Below, one piece after another: positions 56,015 to 63,821 of a DNA stretch of 64,000 nucleotides. The notes below the pieces were generated by a model that saw only the letters and a program-made list of their open reading frames with translations, had not been told where the DNA came from and made no database searches. The translations under genes were made by a program, and so were the position numbers. The stretch lies in assembly GCA_027214385.1 (NCBI GenBank), contig JAPVXR010000004.1, positions 62,001 to 126,000 on the forward strand, written 5' to 3'. Origin of the DNA: Cryomorphaceae bacterium 1068 (GTDB lineage Bacteria > Bacteroidota > Bacteroidia > Flavobacteriales_D > Cryomorphaceae). Numbering within the stretch: position 1 is the stretch's first letter; each line of letters opens with the position of its first letter.

Positions 56015-56715
56015 GAACTTACTTTTTCTGATTCCTTCAAGGTCTCTTCTTTCTTCAGCATTTTAATATCTGTTACCAGATCATCCACCTCCTTCGAACT
56101 GGTTCCGTCATAAAATCCACGGATGTGTCGAGCTCGATCTACTAATACAAACATGCTGGAATGCAAAAATCCTCCCGGTGCACCTGAATCTTCTTGTGTG
56201 CTCAGAAGGTATCCTTCGAAACCTTGCTGAAAAATCTCTTCCTGATCTCCGGTGACAAACGTCCATTTCTCGAAATCAGCGCCCTGCTCTTTTCCGTATT
56301 CCAAAAGAACTTCAGGTGTATCATTCGTAGGATTGACTGTATGCGACAAAAAAGAAACATCGTCATAGGCAGTATCCTCGAGCATCCACTGCAATCGAGC
56401 CATTTGTTTGGTCATAATCGGACAAATGGTGGGGCAAGTCGTAAAGAAGAAATCGACTACCATAATATCTCCCTCGAAATCTTGCATGGTGATAGTCTCA
56501 CCAAATTGACTCGTAAAAGAAAAATCCGGAACGGTATGATAAATTGTGTCAGGAACATCAGTACCTGCAACGGTAAATATGGGTTCTTTCGGACCGTAAT
56601 GCGGGAGGATTTCGAAACTATGATCTGCTTTGCTCAGGAAGATTAATATCAACCCAGGGCCAAGCAATAGAGCGAAAAGCAGTAAATATTTCCGTCTCTC
56701 AGAAGATTTGTTCAT
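56011..56715 (-). CDS. SCO family copper chaperone (SCO1/SenC)
   Basis: A 234-residue membrane-anchored thioredoxin-fold protein. An N-terminal helix (about 9-27) is followed by the copper-binding Cys94 and Cys98 (TTCPTICP) and the distal His185 in GGFLHSSMFVLVD. SCO proteins load or prepare the CuA site of cytochrome c oxidase subunit II. The subunit II and I genes themselves are outside the window. It overlaps DUF420 by 4 bp and follows subunit IV by 6 bp. Confidence 0.94.
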   Translation of the reverse strand: MNKSSERRKYLLLFALLLGPGLILIFLSKADHSFEILPHYGPKEPIFTVAGTDVPDTIYHTVPDFSFTSQFGETITMQDFEGDIMVVDFFFTTCPTICPIMTKQMARLQWMLEDTAYDDVSFLSHTVNPTNDTPEVLLEYGKEQGADFEKWTFVTGDQEEIFQQGFEGYLLSTQEDSGAPGGFLHSSMFVLVDRARHIRGFYDGTSSKEVDDLVTDIKMLKKEETLKESEKVSS

Positions 56716-56721
56716 TGTTTG

Positions 56722-57099
56722 TTATGGCTGAAATTCAAGCCATACGTCATTCAAGTGGCTAGACTCTGTAACGCCAATAAAAAGCAGATAAAGAATAAAA
56801 ATGGCGTATGGTATGAGTATAACATATCTCAGCGACTTTCGTTCATCACCGAGGTGCATAAATACAAGAACGATGTACCCGGCTTTAACAAGGGTCATTA
56901 CAATGAATGACCACTTAACAACCGGCCAGAAATCTGTACCCTGCTTGATAAAGATTCCTAAAGCCACCTCTACCGTTGTAATCACCGATAGGAGAATAGT
57001 TACAAAATAAATTTTCTTTCGAATCTGCTTTCCATGAGCCTCGTCATGACGGGCATCAACTGAATAACTATCGTTTACAATAAGGTCGTCGCGCTCCAT
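56722..57099 (-). CDS. Cytochrome c oxidase subunit IV family protein
   Basis: A 125-residue protein with three helices (about 28-50, 58-80, 88-110), matching the CtaF/CyoD-like subunit IV family, including WSFIVMTLVKAGYIVLVFMHLGDE, in which the aromatic/His turn before the second loop is typical. It is probably a small structural subunit of the heme-copper oxidase. Location between subunit III and SCO supports the call. Confidence 0.88.
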   Translation of the reverse strand: MERDDLIVNDSYSVDARHDEAHGKQIRKKIYFVTILLSVITTVEVALGIFIKQGTDFWPVVKWSFIVMTLVKAGYIVLVFMHLGDERKSLRYVILIPYAIFILYLLFIGVTESSHLNDVWLEFQP

Positions 57100-57109
57100 A
57101 GTAGTAGAT

Positions 57110-57958
57110 TTATATCAGGTAAAAGAAAGTAAAGACAAATACCCATACCAAGTCAACAAAGTGCCAGTACAAACCTGTCTTTTCAACCATCTCGTAATGG
57201 CCGCGTTTCTCGTAAACTCCATTAATGACACCAAAGAATACAATGATGTTAATCAAGACTCCACTGAATACGTGGAAACCATGAAATCCCGTTATAAAGA
57301 AGAAAAAGTTAGCGTACTGTGGTGGACCATATTCATTGATGGTCATATTAGCACCTTGCACATAATCGATTCTATCATTGAAAAGTGAAACCGCCTTATC
57401 TCCTATAATCGTCGATTCGTTATCTTCTCCCTTATTGGCAATGAGGGCGAAACCTTCAAATTCTGCGGCAGTCATTCCATGTGGAATCTCTTCAGCCAAG
57501 AAATATTGAGCATTGTCTTCAGTCGTGATATATCCACCCGAGCCGTGTATAAAGTGGCTCCATTCCCAAGCTTGGGATCCTAAGAAGATAAATCCTCCAA
57601 CGATCGTCAAGGCCAACCACTTGGTAACACCCTTTCGGTCCATTCTATGTCCAGCCTCAACGGCCAGAACCATTGTAACGGAACTAATGATGAGAATGAA
57701 GGTCATTAAGGCTACATAAATAAGCGGGAAATTTCCATGTAGTCCTGGAAGTGCGTGAAATACTTCTTCACCGATCGGCCATGCACCTGTGTAGGCTTGG
57801 CGAGCGTAGCCGTACGCTACAAGGAGTCCGGAAAAGGTTAAGGCATCTGAGACGAGGAAAAACCACATCATCATTTTACCATAGCTCACACTGAAAGGCG
57901 AACGTCCGCCGCCCCAAAGAACTGTTTTATCAATAGCTTTAGTAGCTTCTCCTGCCAT
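57110..57958 (-). CDS. Cytochrome c oxidase subunit III, copy 1
   Basis: A 282-residue heme-copper oxidase subunit III. Five helices are visible (about 28-50, 76-102, 113-133, 216-243, 260-282), with the conserved FFFFITGFHGFHVFSG and LYWHFVDLVWVF segments. Between helices 3 and 4 is a long polar stretch of about 75 residues (138-213) that common subunit III proteins lack. Subunit III stabilises the catalytic core and may guide oxygen. It lies 21 bp after copy 2. Confidence 0.92.
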   Translation of the reverse strand: MAGEATKAIDKTVLWGGGRSPFSVSYGKMMMWFFLVSDALTFSGLLVAYGYARQAYTGAWPIGEEVFHALPGLHGNFPLIYVALMTFILIISSVTMVLAVEAGHRMDRKGVTKWLALTIVGGFIFLGSQAWEWSHFIHGSGGYITTEDNAQYFLAEEIPHGMTAAEFEGFALIANKGEDNESTIIGDKAVSLFNDRIDYVQGANMTINEYGPPQYANFFFFITGFHGFHVFSGVLINIIVFFGVINGVYEKRGHYEMVEKTGLYWHFVDLVWVFVFTFFYLI

Positions 57959-57979
57959 TGCTCAAAATTTTGTGCAAGT

Positions 57980-58708
57980 TTAGTGAATTAAAAGCAAAAA
58001 GAGCAACAAATAGAGCCATAGTCCGTCGACAAAATGCCAGTAAATAGCACCCAATCTTAATCGCAAATTGCTTAATCCCTTTTTCTTTCCAAGTTGAGAG
58101 ACGATAAGAATACCGGCTAAAAACAGAATTCCGCCTAGCACGTGGAGTAGGTGGACAAAACTCAAAATGTAGATGTAACTCGCTGTGGAGTTGCTATACA
58201 CGGCAATTTCATCGAGCAAGGGCTTCTCTCTCAAGTCGTCATTTGGTAAATAATATTCTCCTTCTTCAAACACCAATTCTTGGCCCTGAAAGGATATAGT
58301 GTAGTCTTCTCCGTAGACTCCGTCTAAATTATCAATGTGACCCGAGAGGTAACTGCCTTGACCGATCAATTCATTCCAACCCATATATTGGCTGACGCCA
58401 AACCCAAGACCCAGAAGTAAGGTAACTCCTAATAATGCAGTGGCTTTACTCTCTTTTCCTTCATTGGAAGCATTGACCGCCAATTTAATCGTCAAGCTAC
58501 TTAACAAAATGAGAATAGTACTGATGTAAAAAGCGTTGGGCATGGATATATTCACCCAAATCTCGTTGTACGAACTAATGACATATGCACTCGAAAAACC
58601 CGCAAAGAGCATCACGATGCTAAATATGCCAATGTAGAGCACCATTTTTTTCGTGCGCTCATTGCTTGGTGATTGTTCCACCGCCTGAATATTTATTGAA
58701 GTTGCCAT
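57980..58708 (-). CDS. Cytochrome c oxidase subunit III, copy 2
   Basis: A 242-residue subunit III-type protein with five helices and the conserved YILSFVHLLHVLGGILFLAG and IYWHFVDGLWLYLLLFLL segments. It also has an extra polar loop of about 60 residues between helices 3 and 4 (115-176). The sequence differs substantially from copy 1, so they are ancient paralogues with different partners rather than a recent duplication. Two subunit III genes in tandem are usual in Bacteroidota oxidase clusters; they may both be present in the alternative-complex-III supercomplex. Confidence 0.92.
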   Translation of the reverse strand: MATSINIQAVEQSPSNERTKKMVLYIGIFSIVMLFAGFSSAYVISSYNEIWVNISMPNAFYISTILILLSSLTIKLAVNASNEGKESKATALLGVTLLLGLGFGVSQYMGWNELIGQGSYLSGHIDNLDGVYGEDYTISFQGQELVFEEGEYYLPNDDLREKPLLDEIAVYSNSTASYIYILSFVHLLHVLGGILFLAGILIVSQLGKKKGLSNLRLRLGAIYWHFVDGLWLYLLLFLLLIH

Positions 58709-58711
58709 AAG

Positions 58712-59602
58712 TTAAAATTTGTCGATTAATAAGATCAACTGAGCGATAGGCAAGTAGAAGAACGAAGCAAACATAACCGCTCGAGCAGATTTGTCGGATT
58801 TCGTTCTGAGTAGTTTAAAAGCAGGTATTGCGAATGCTATTCCCACCAAAGCAAGTGCAATGGCAGCAATTGGTCCGATAAGATCAAAAGCCCAAGGCAA
58901 AAGAGAAACAGGAATTAAAAACAGCGCGTAGAGTAATATCAAAAAAGCGCTTTGTCCATCCTTTCCTTTGGAAGGCAAAAGATGGTATCCTGCCTTCTGG
59001 TAATCTTCGTGAGAAACCCATGCAATGGCCCAAAAATGCGGAAACTGCCACATAAATTGCATAGCAAAAAGAAGTCCTGCGTAGAGGTCGAAATCGGCAG
59101 TAGCTGCCACATAACCCAACATGGGTGGTATGGCACCGGGAAAAGCTCCTACAAATACGGCGATGGATGAATATCGCTTGAGAGGAGTATAAAGCAATAC
59201 GTAACTGAACAAGGCCAGCGCTCCTAAAACTGCAGCGAGCTGATTAAACATGAAAAAAAGCATTACCAAACCAGCCACACCCATGGCAGTGGCCAAAAGA
59301 AGTGATTCAATCACGCTCATCGTTCCTTGGGGAAGAGGACGATTTTTAGTGCGATTCATGAGGGCATCCACATCTCGCTCTATGACTTGATTAAACCCGT
59401 TTGAAGCTCCTGTCACCAAGACACCGCTCAGTGAAAGCCAAAAAACCTCAATCCATGAAAACGTAACAGCCCCTATTCCATAGCCAATTATAGAAGAGAT
59501 GACTACTAAAGAAGTGAGTCGCAGTTTGGCAAAAGCCGCATATGCTCCGAGCTTAGCTCTCACGATAACAGGAAAAGATTTAGATGCAGAATTGGCAAGC
59601 AT
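58712..59602 (-). CDS. ctaB: Protoheme IX farnesyltransferase (heme O synthase)
   Basis: A 296-residue UbiA-family prenyltransferase converting heme B to heme O. The first Asp-rich motif is NGFNQVIERDVDALMNRTKN (about 66-85), with the NRPLP segment that identifies CtaB/CyoE. The second motif is in the PHFWAIAWVSHEDYQKAGYHLL region (about 180-200). Nine helices are expected. It is the first gene of the respiratory operon, 3 bp before subunit III copy 2, and is preceded by a good -7 box. Confidence 0.95.
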   Translation of the reverse strand: MLANSASKSFPVIVRAKLGAYAAFAKLRLTSLVVISSIIGYGIGAVTFSWIEVFWLSLSGVLVTGASNGFNQVIERDVDALMNRTKNRPLPQGTMSVIESLLLATAMGVAGLVMLFFMFNQLAAVLGALALFSYVLLYTPLKRYSSIAVFVGAFPGAIPPMLGYVAATADFDLYAGLLFAMQFMWQFPHFWAIAWVSHEDYQKAGYHLLPSKGKDGQSAFLILLYALFLIPVSLLPWAFDLIGPIAAIALALVGIAFAIPAFKLLRTKSDKSARAVMFASFFYLPIAQLILLIDKF

Positions 59603-59623
59603 TTAATCAAAAAAATTCGAGTG

Positions 59624-59631
59624 CAAAGATA
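59624..59631 (-). promoter_or_regulatory. Candidate -7 box for the respiratory operon
   Basis: On the minus strand TATCTTTG matches TAnnTTTG exactly and ends 21 bp before the ctaB ATG. No TTG is seen at -33. It would drive ctaB through the small CxxC protein and possibly the metH genes. Confidence 0.5.
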
Positions 59632-59653
59632 CTTATTTTTTGAGGACGCTTCC

Positions 59654-61234
59654 TTAAAAGTCCGTGTAGGTTCGGAAGAGTTCTGTTGCCAAACGAACAC
59701 CAAAGATGTGCTCGTTGTTTACACTTGAACCTTCTTGATCCAATCGGCGATAGATATAATATGCCGAAGCCCTCAAATTTATTTTTCGATTGAGAATAAT
59801 TCCTGCCGCTACCCTCTGATAGAATAACTTCGATTGGATCCCTTGCCCTATTTCGTTCCCATAGATCTCAGCCGGATTGGCATAACTGCGGTAGATATCT
59901 CCACCTAAGTTCAGCGTATCAGGATCTCTACCGTATAGCGCGAAATTCCACTGTCCTTCAAAAAAGTAATCCTCTTTTTCATAGTAAGCCTGTATGAGTC
60001 CCTCATAAAAATTAGTACCAAGAGGATGCGCCAAAGGCTGATTGTAATGTCCAAAGTTTTGCAGAACACTCCCGTGAGTGTACGTAAATGGTCTCGCCAA
60101 ATTGAACTCTCCGCGCAGAAAAGATTTTTCCAAACCAAAAACATCAAAAGACTTAAAGCCAATTTGAGCTCCCCATTTATTTCCCCACCAGCCGTCCCTG
60201 GCTCTGAATTCGCTCAATAGAAACTCATCAAAAACCAGCTGGCCATAAAACATCATTTTCGAAGTAGCCTTGAAAGAAAGGTCCAAACCGATAATAGCAT
60301 TGTCAGGAGAACCAATGGAGAACTCTACGGGTCGAAAGAAAATAATAGGATTAAGGTAATTCGGGTCAAATCCTCTTTCAGAGAGCGTGTCACTGCCCTG
60401 CCAAATGATGGTTTCGAATAGGCCCACATTGAACCGTGGTGAAATAGCCCAATTGAAATAATGGGTAGAAGAAAACTTATCTCGGTAAGCCGAAGGTCTT
60501 GAAGGGTCGGCCGAGATATCCTGAAGTGCGCTAAAAAGATTAATATACTTGATATTCCAGACGTTCGTCTCGATTTTCAAGTAGGGATAATTATAAGCTG
60601 CATCGCTTAAAAAAAGGGATCGATGTCCATTCCCGAAAAAGTTTTTTCCGTATCCGAGCTCAAAAGTGAAAAAGTCATTTGCTCTAAAATTCAAGGCTGC
60701 CGTTGGCATTATAAAAGCACTTCCGCCCGACGACAAATTTCTGCCGCGCGAAGGAAGGACACCCAAACTATCCGTAAATACATTTAGATATTGAGGCTGG
60801 GCCAATACACCGCCGACCAAGTCAGCATTGAATTTGAATTTCCCTTTTGATGCAGAAATAGCAAAGCCTCCACTCGCTTCATAGATTGCATCAGCTTGTG
60901 TAGAGTAACCTCCTTCTAACTGAACGATCGGAAGGATCCCAAATCCTGCTTGTCCTGAATCAGGTTTCGACCAAAAGCTAAAATCAGCTGAATTAAGGAG
61001 AGGCGAGCTGCCCGAATCAAGCACGGCTTCATACCAATGACCTCGCACTGAGGTAAATGATCTTTTAGAAATGGAGTATACTTCTTGACTTTCAAGAAAT
61101 AAGCCTTGAGAACTTGCTTGCCCTGAAAGACCAAGAATCGCAGTGATAATAGAGAGTCTAAGCCTCAGTTGCTTCAGAAACTTTTTGTTTGGACTTCCAG
61201 AACCTGAACAAGAAAACAGTGTGAACAAGGGCAA
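59654..61234 (-). CDS. RemB/Wzi-like outer-membrane protein, copy 2
   Basis: A protein of up to 526 residues in the RemB/capsule-assembly Wzi-like family. Characteristic signs are GYGKNFFGNGHRSLFLSDAAYNYPYLKIE (about 206-232) and the LFETIIWQG, NPIIFFRPVEFSIGS and FNLARPFTYTHG segments. Outer-membrane strands run through the protein and it ends in a Phe. No ATG, GTG or TTG occurs between TTG 61228 and the mature sequence; the signal peptide (QLRLRLSIITAILGLSGQASSQ) thus follows an unusual 24-residue n-region, or translation begins at CTG 61177, only 20 bp inside wecA. Surface polysaccharide binding or motility are the possible roles. Confidence 0.8.
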   Translation of the reverse strand: MPLFTLFSCSGSGSPNKKFLKQLRLRLSIITAILGLSGQASSQGLFLESQEVYSISKRSFTSVRGHWYEAVLDSGSSPLLNSADFSFWSKPDSGQAGFGILPIVQLEGGYSTQADAIYEASGGFAISASKGKFKFNADLVGGVLAQPQYLNVFTDSLGVLPSRGRNLSSGGSAFIMPTAALNFRANDFFTFELGYGKNFFGNGHRSLFLSDAAYNYPYLKIETNVWNIKYINLFSALQDISADPSRPSAYRDKFSSTHYFNWAISPRFNVGLFETIIWQGSDTLSERGFDPNYLNPIIFFRPVEFSIGSPDNAIIGLDLSFKATSKMMFYGQLVFDEFLLSEFRARDGWWGNKWGAQIGFKSFDVFGLEKSFLRGEFNLARPFTYTHGSVLQNFGHYNQPLAHPLGTNFYEGLIQAYYEKEDYFFEGQWNFALYGRDPDTLNLGGDIYRSYANPAEIYGNEIGQGIQSKLFYQRVAAGIILNRKINLRASAYYIYRRLDQEGSSVNNEHIFGVRLATELFRTYTDF

Positions 61235-62270
61235 AACTTATCAGCATCATTGAGAAAAAGGCAACCGTAGGACTGTAACCCTTAAATCCTAGTGAAACCA
61301 AAGGCACAGCGATAACGACCAAATATAGGTACAATGCAGTGAACACATGGCCATATCCGCTATCTATAAGTTGGTGGTGAATGTGATTTCTATCGGGCGA
61401 AAAGGGTGAGCGACCTTTCAATATTCTCAAGGTAAAAACTCGCAGCGTATCTACGAGCGGGTAGGCCAGGACACTTAATGCAAAAACTGCAGATGATACA
61501 TTCTCAGTCCACCCATCGAGGAGCCGAGTATCAGTCTCAATGCATTTCATCGCCATTACAAATACAAAGGCGCCGATAAACAGAGAGCCCGAGTCTCCCA
61601 TAAAAATCTTAGCAGGCGAAAAATTAAACAGTAAAAACCCTCCTAACGATCCTGCCAAGACGAAAGCCATCATACTAAAGTCGTATTGATACGTGCCGTA
61701 AAACCAAAGACCGAAGTAAACGGAACAGATAAACCCTGTTCCCGCGGCCAATCCGTCGCTACCATCTATCAAATTAATGGCATTCACAATAACGATATAT
61801 GTGAAAACTGAAAGACCAACACTGGCCCATTCGGGAATCTCGTAAATACCGAAAACACCGTGCATACCCATTATTCTGATATCCGCCATGACTACCAGAA
61901 TGAAACCCACGATAACATGACCAATGAGTTTTTTCATAGGCGCAACGCCAATGATATCATCCTTCACACCAATAAAGAAGAGCAAAATAGTCGCAGCAAT
62001 CAAAAACTTGAAGTCACTAACAGACTCTGAAAAATGGTGGAGACTCCCAAAATAATTCAGGTTATCCGACGGAAACCAAAGCGAGTATGCGAAGATGCTG
62101 GCGGCGAAAATGATAATACCCCCAATAGTAGGAGTGCTTTTTCGGTGCTTCTTTCTCTCCTCATTAGGATCGTCTACGAGCTTCTTCATCTTAGCCACTT
62201 TGATGAGGGAAGGAGTAGTGAGGAGAACGACAAAAAAAGACGTCACAAAACCTAGGACAATCTCTTTCAT
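61158..62270 (-). CDS. wecA: Undecaprenyl-phosphate GlcNAc-1-phosphate transferase (WecA/TagO family)
   Basis: A 370-residue polyprenyl-phosphate sugar-1-phosphate transferase. Motifs shared with MraY/WecA are DDPNEERKKHRKSTPTIGG (about 37-55), AINLIDGSDGLAAG with the catalytic Asp residues (about 161-174), NFSPAKIFMGDSGS (about 210-223) and RNHIHHQLIDSGYGH (the HIHH motif). The absence of MurNAc-pentapeptide features and the surface-polysaccharide neighbours favour WecA/TagO over MraY. The enzyme starts assembly of a lipid-linked repeat unit. Lying between two RemB/Wzi-like genes ties it to surface glycan export. Confidence 0.92.
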   Translation of the reverse strand: MKEIVLGFVTSFFVVLLTTPSLIKVAKMKKLVDDPNEERKKHRKSTPTIGGIIIFAASIFAYSLWFPSDNLNYFGSLHHFSESVSDFKFLIAATILLFFIGVKDDIIGVAPMKKLIGHVIVGFILVVMADIRIMGMHGVFGIYEIPEWASVGLSVFTYIVIVNAINLIDGSDGLAAGTGFICSVYFGLWFYGTYQYDFSMMAFVLAGSLGGFLLFNFSPAKIFMGDSGSLFIGAFVFVMAMKCIETDTRLLDGWTENVSSAVFALSVLAYPLVDTLRVFTLRILKGRSPFSPDRNHIHHQLIDSGYGHVFTALYLYLVVIAVPLVSLGFKGYSPTVAFFSMMLISFALVHTVFLFRFWKSKQKVSEATEA

Positions 62271-62298
62271 AAAGTAATAGTGTTATTTAAAAATATTT

Positions 62299-63819
62299 TC
62301 AAAAGTCGCGATAAATATTGGACAATGCCGTTCTGATACCCATATACCAAAATCCATTCGCACTTTCATCATTTTCTATACTCTCACTCCTATATGTATA
62401 CCCCGTATATACCTGAAAGTTACAGCTTGGATTAAAGATATAACCAATTTGCAAATCAGTATTTAAAACTTCTTGCAGAGTCTCATTAGGCGAGAATTCA
62501 TCGGAAACTTCCGAATTTGTATAGACTGACTTTAAACGGCCAAAAATTCGGTTGTGGTAATAAGTGATTACCCCAACCACTTCAGAGAAGTCTCGTCCAA
62601 GAACGTGCCCAAGGGGCTGATTGAAGTGATAGGCGGATTGAAGATTGTTAGGATTTCTAGTCGCACTATTGCTTGATTGATTGAACTCGGCTTGAAAATC
62701 GAAACGATCGAAAATTCCTGACCAGCGGCCTCCAATTTGAAAACCATCTAGATTGACACGCCCACTGCTCGAAAGAACCTGTCCATAAATTTTGACCGTT
62801 GGAATGATGAACCAAGCGGCATTGAGACCGAGCCTGGCATTATTTTCTTCATCGTCCAACCCGAGTATTGCCGAGTTCATCCCTGGAATGGGTATCAATG
62901 CTCTGTAGTCGAAGGGTTGGCTTCCTAAGCTGTCGTCGAAGACTTTCCAAATCACCTCTTCAAAAAATCCGAGCTCCAGATTGGGAAGCGGCTTAAAGGA
63001 CAGGTAATTCCAAGAGGCTACTTTCCGTTTGAAAATTGCTTCAGGAGTTTCTCCTTGAGGTAGTCTTTCCAAATTTTGCAACAGGGCCAGCGTGTACCGA
63101 TGTTGAAGTCGCCCTTCAATCGCATCTATCTCATAAGAAGCAAAGGGATAATTATGTGCATTGTCTGAAAGAAGCAGCGACCTATATCCGTGACCTATAA
63201 ACTGCTTATAATGACCAAAAGACAGATTTAGCCAGTCAGCAGCCTCAATTCCTACGAATCCGCTTGCCATGCTATAATCGTAACCTCCTTCGCCGAAAGG
63301 TTTTATTCTTCCCGAACCCGGAAAGACTTGGGTCGAATCCACAAACCTATTGATGTACGCAGCATACCTACCTTGATTTTCTCTAAAATCAGTATAGAAA
63401 TAAACATTCTTACCGATCTGTCCTTGAACGGCGAAACCACGAGTGTTTTGAAACAAAGAGGTTTCCTCACGATCGGCACTTATTTGATCTAACGTTTCAC
63501 GCCCAAACCCAAAATCGAACAAGAAATCAGCGTAAATTTTGAAATCGGGTTTGTCGAGCTCAATCAGGTGAGCACTGAAAATTTTCTCGGTAATCTTGTA
63601 ATAGTATTCAGCAGTATCTTTCGCAAATCCAGAGACTCGAGAAACGTCGGCGTCACTCATCAAAATAGGTTTGGCACCACTGTGAACGGTAGCCTGAGAA
63701 CCAAGACCAACCCTCTCCTGCCTTAGTTGTGAAAGCCTGTCGAAAGGAAGCGTGTAAACTTGGGAGAAAGAATTTATCCCAAGGGTGCATAATATAAGAA
63801 TGAGGATGAACCTCAGCAT
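62299..63819 (-). CDS. RemB/Wzi-like outer-membrane protein, copy 1
   Basis: A 506-residue exported protein (signal peptide MLRFILILILCTLGINSFSQ). It has the same framework as copy 2: SFGHYKQFIGHGYRSLLLSDNAHNYPFA, LGFFEEVIWKVFDD, FNQPLGHVLGRDFSEVVG and a C-terminal strand ending YRDF. It is a clear paralogue of the 59654-61234 protein. RemB is a motility-associated outer-membrane protein in Flavobacterium; Wzi anchors capsule in enteric bacteria. Which applies here cannot be told from sequence. It starts 2 bp after the fcl stop. Confidence 0.85.
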   Translation of the reverse strand: MLRFILILILCTLGINSFSQVYTLPFDRLSQLRQERVGLGSQATVHSGAKPILMSDADVSRVSGFAKDTAEYYYKITEKIFSAHLIELDKPDFKIYADFLFDFGFGRETLDQISADREETSLFQNTRGFAVQGQIGKNVYFYTDFRENQGRYAAYINRFVDSTQVFPGSGRIKPFGEGGYDYSMASGFVGIEAADWLNLSFGHYKQFIGHGYRSLLLSDNAHNYPFASYEIDAIEGRLQHRYTLALLQNLERLPQGETPEAIFKRKVASWNYLSFKPLPNLELGFFEEVIWKVFDDSLGSQPFDYRALIPIPGMNSAILGLDDEENNARLGLNAAWFIIPTVKIYGQVLSSSGRVNLDGFQIGGRWSGIFDRFDFQAEFNQSSNSATRNPNNLQSAYHFNQPLGHVLGRDFSEVVGVITYYHNRIFGRLKSVYTNSEVSDEFSPNETLQEVLNTDLQIGYIFNPSCNFQVYTGYTYRSESIENDESANGFWYMGIRTALSNIYRDF

Positions 63820-63821
63820 AA

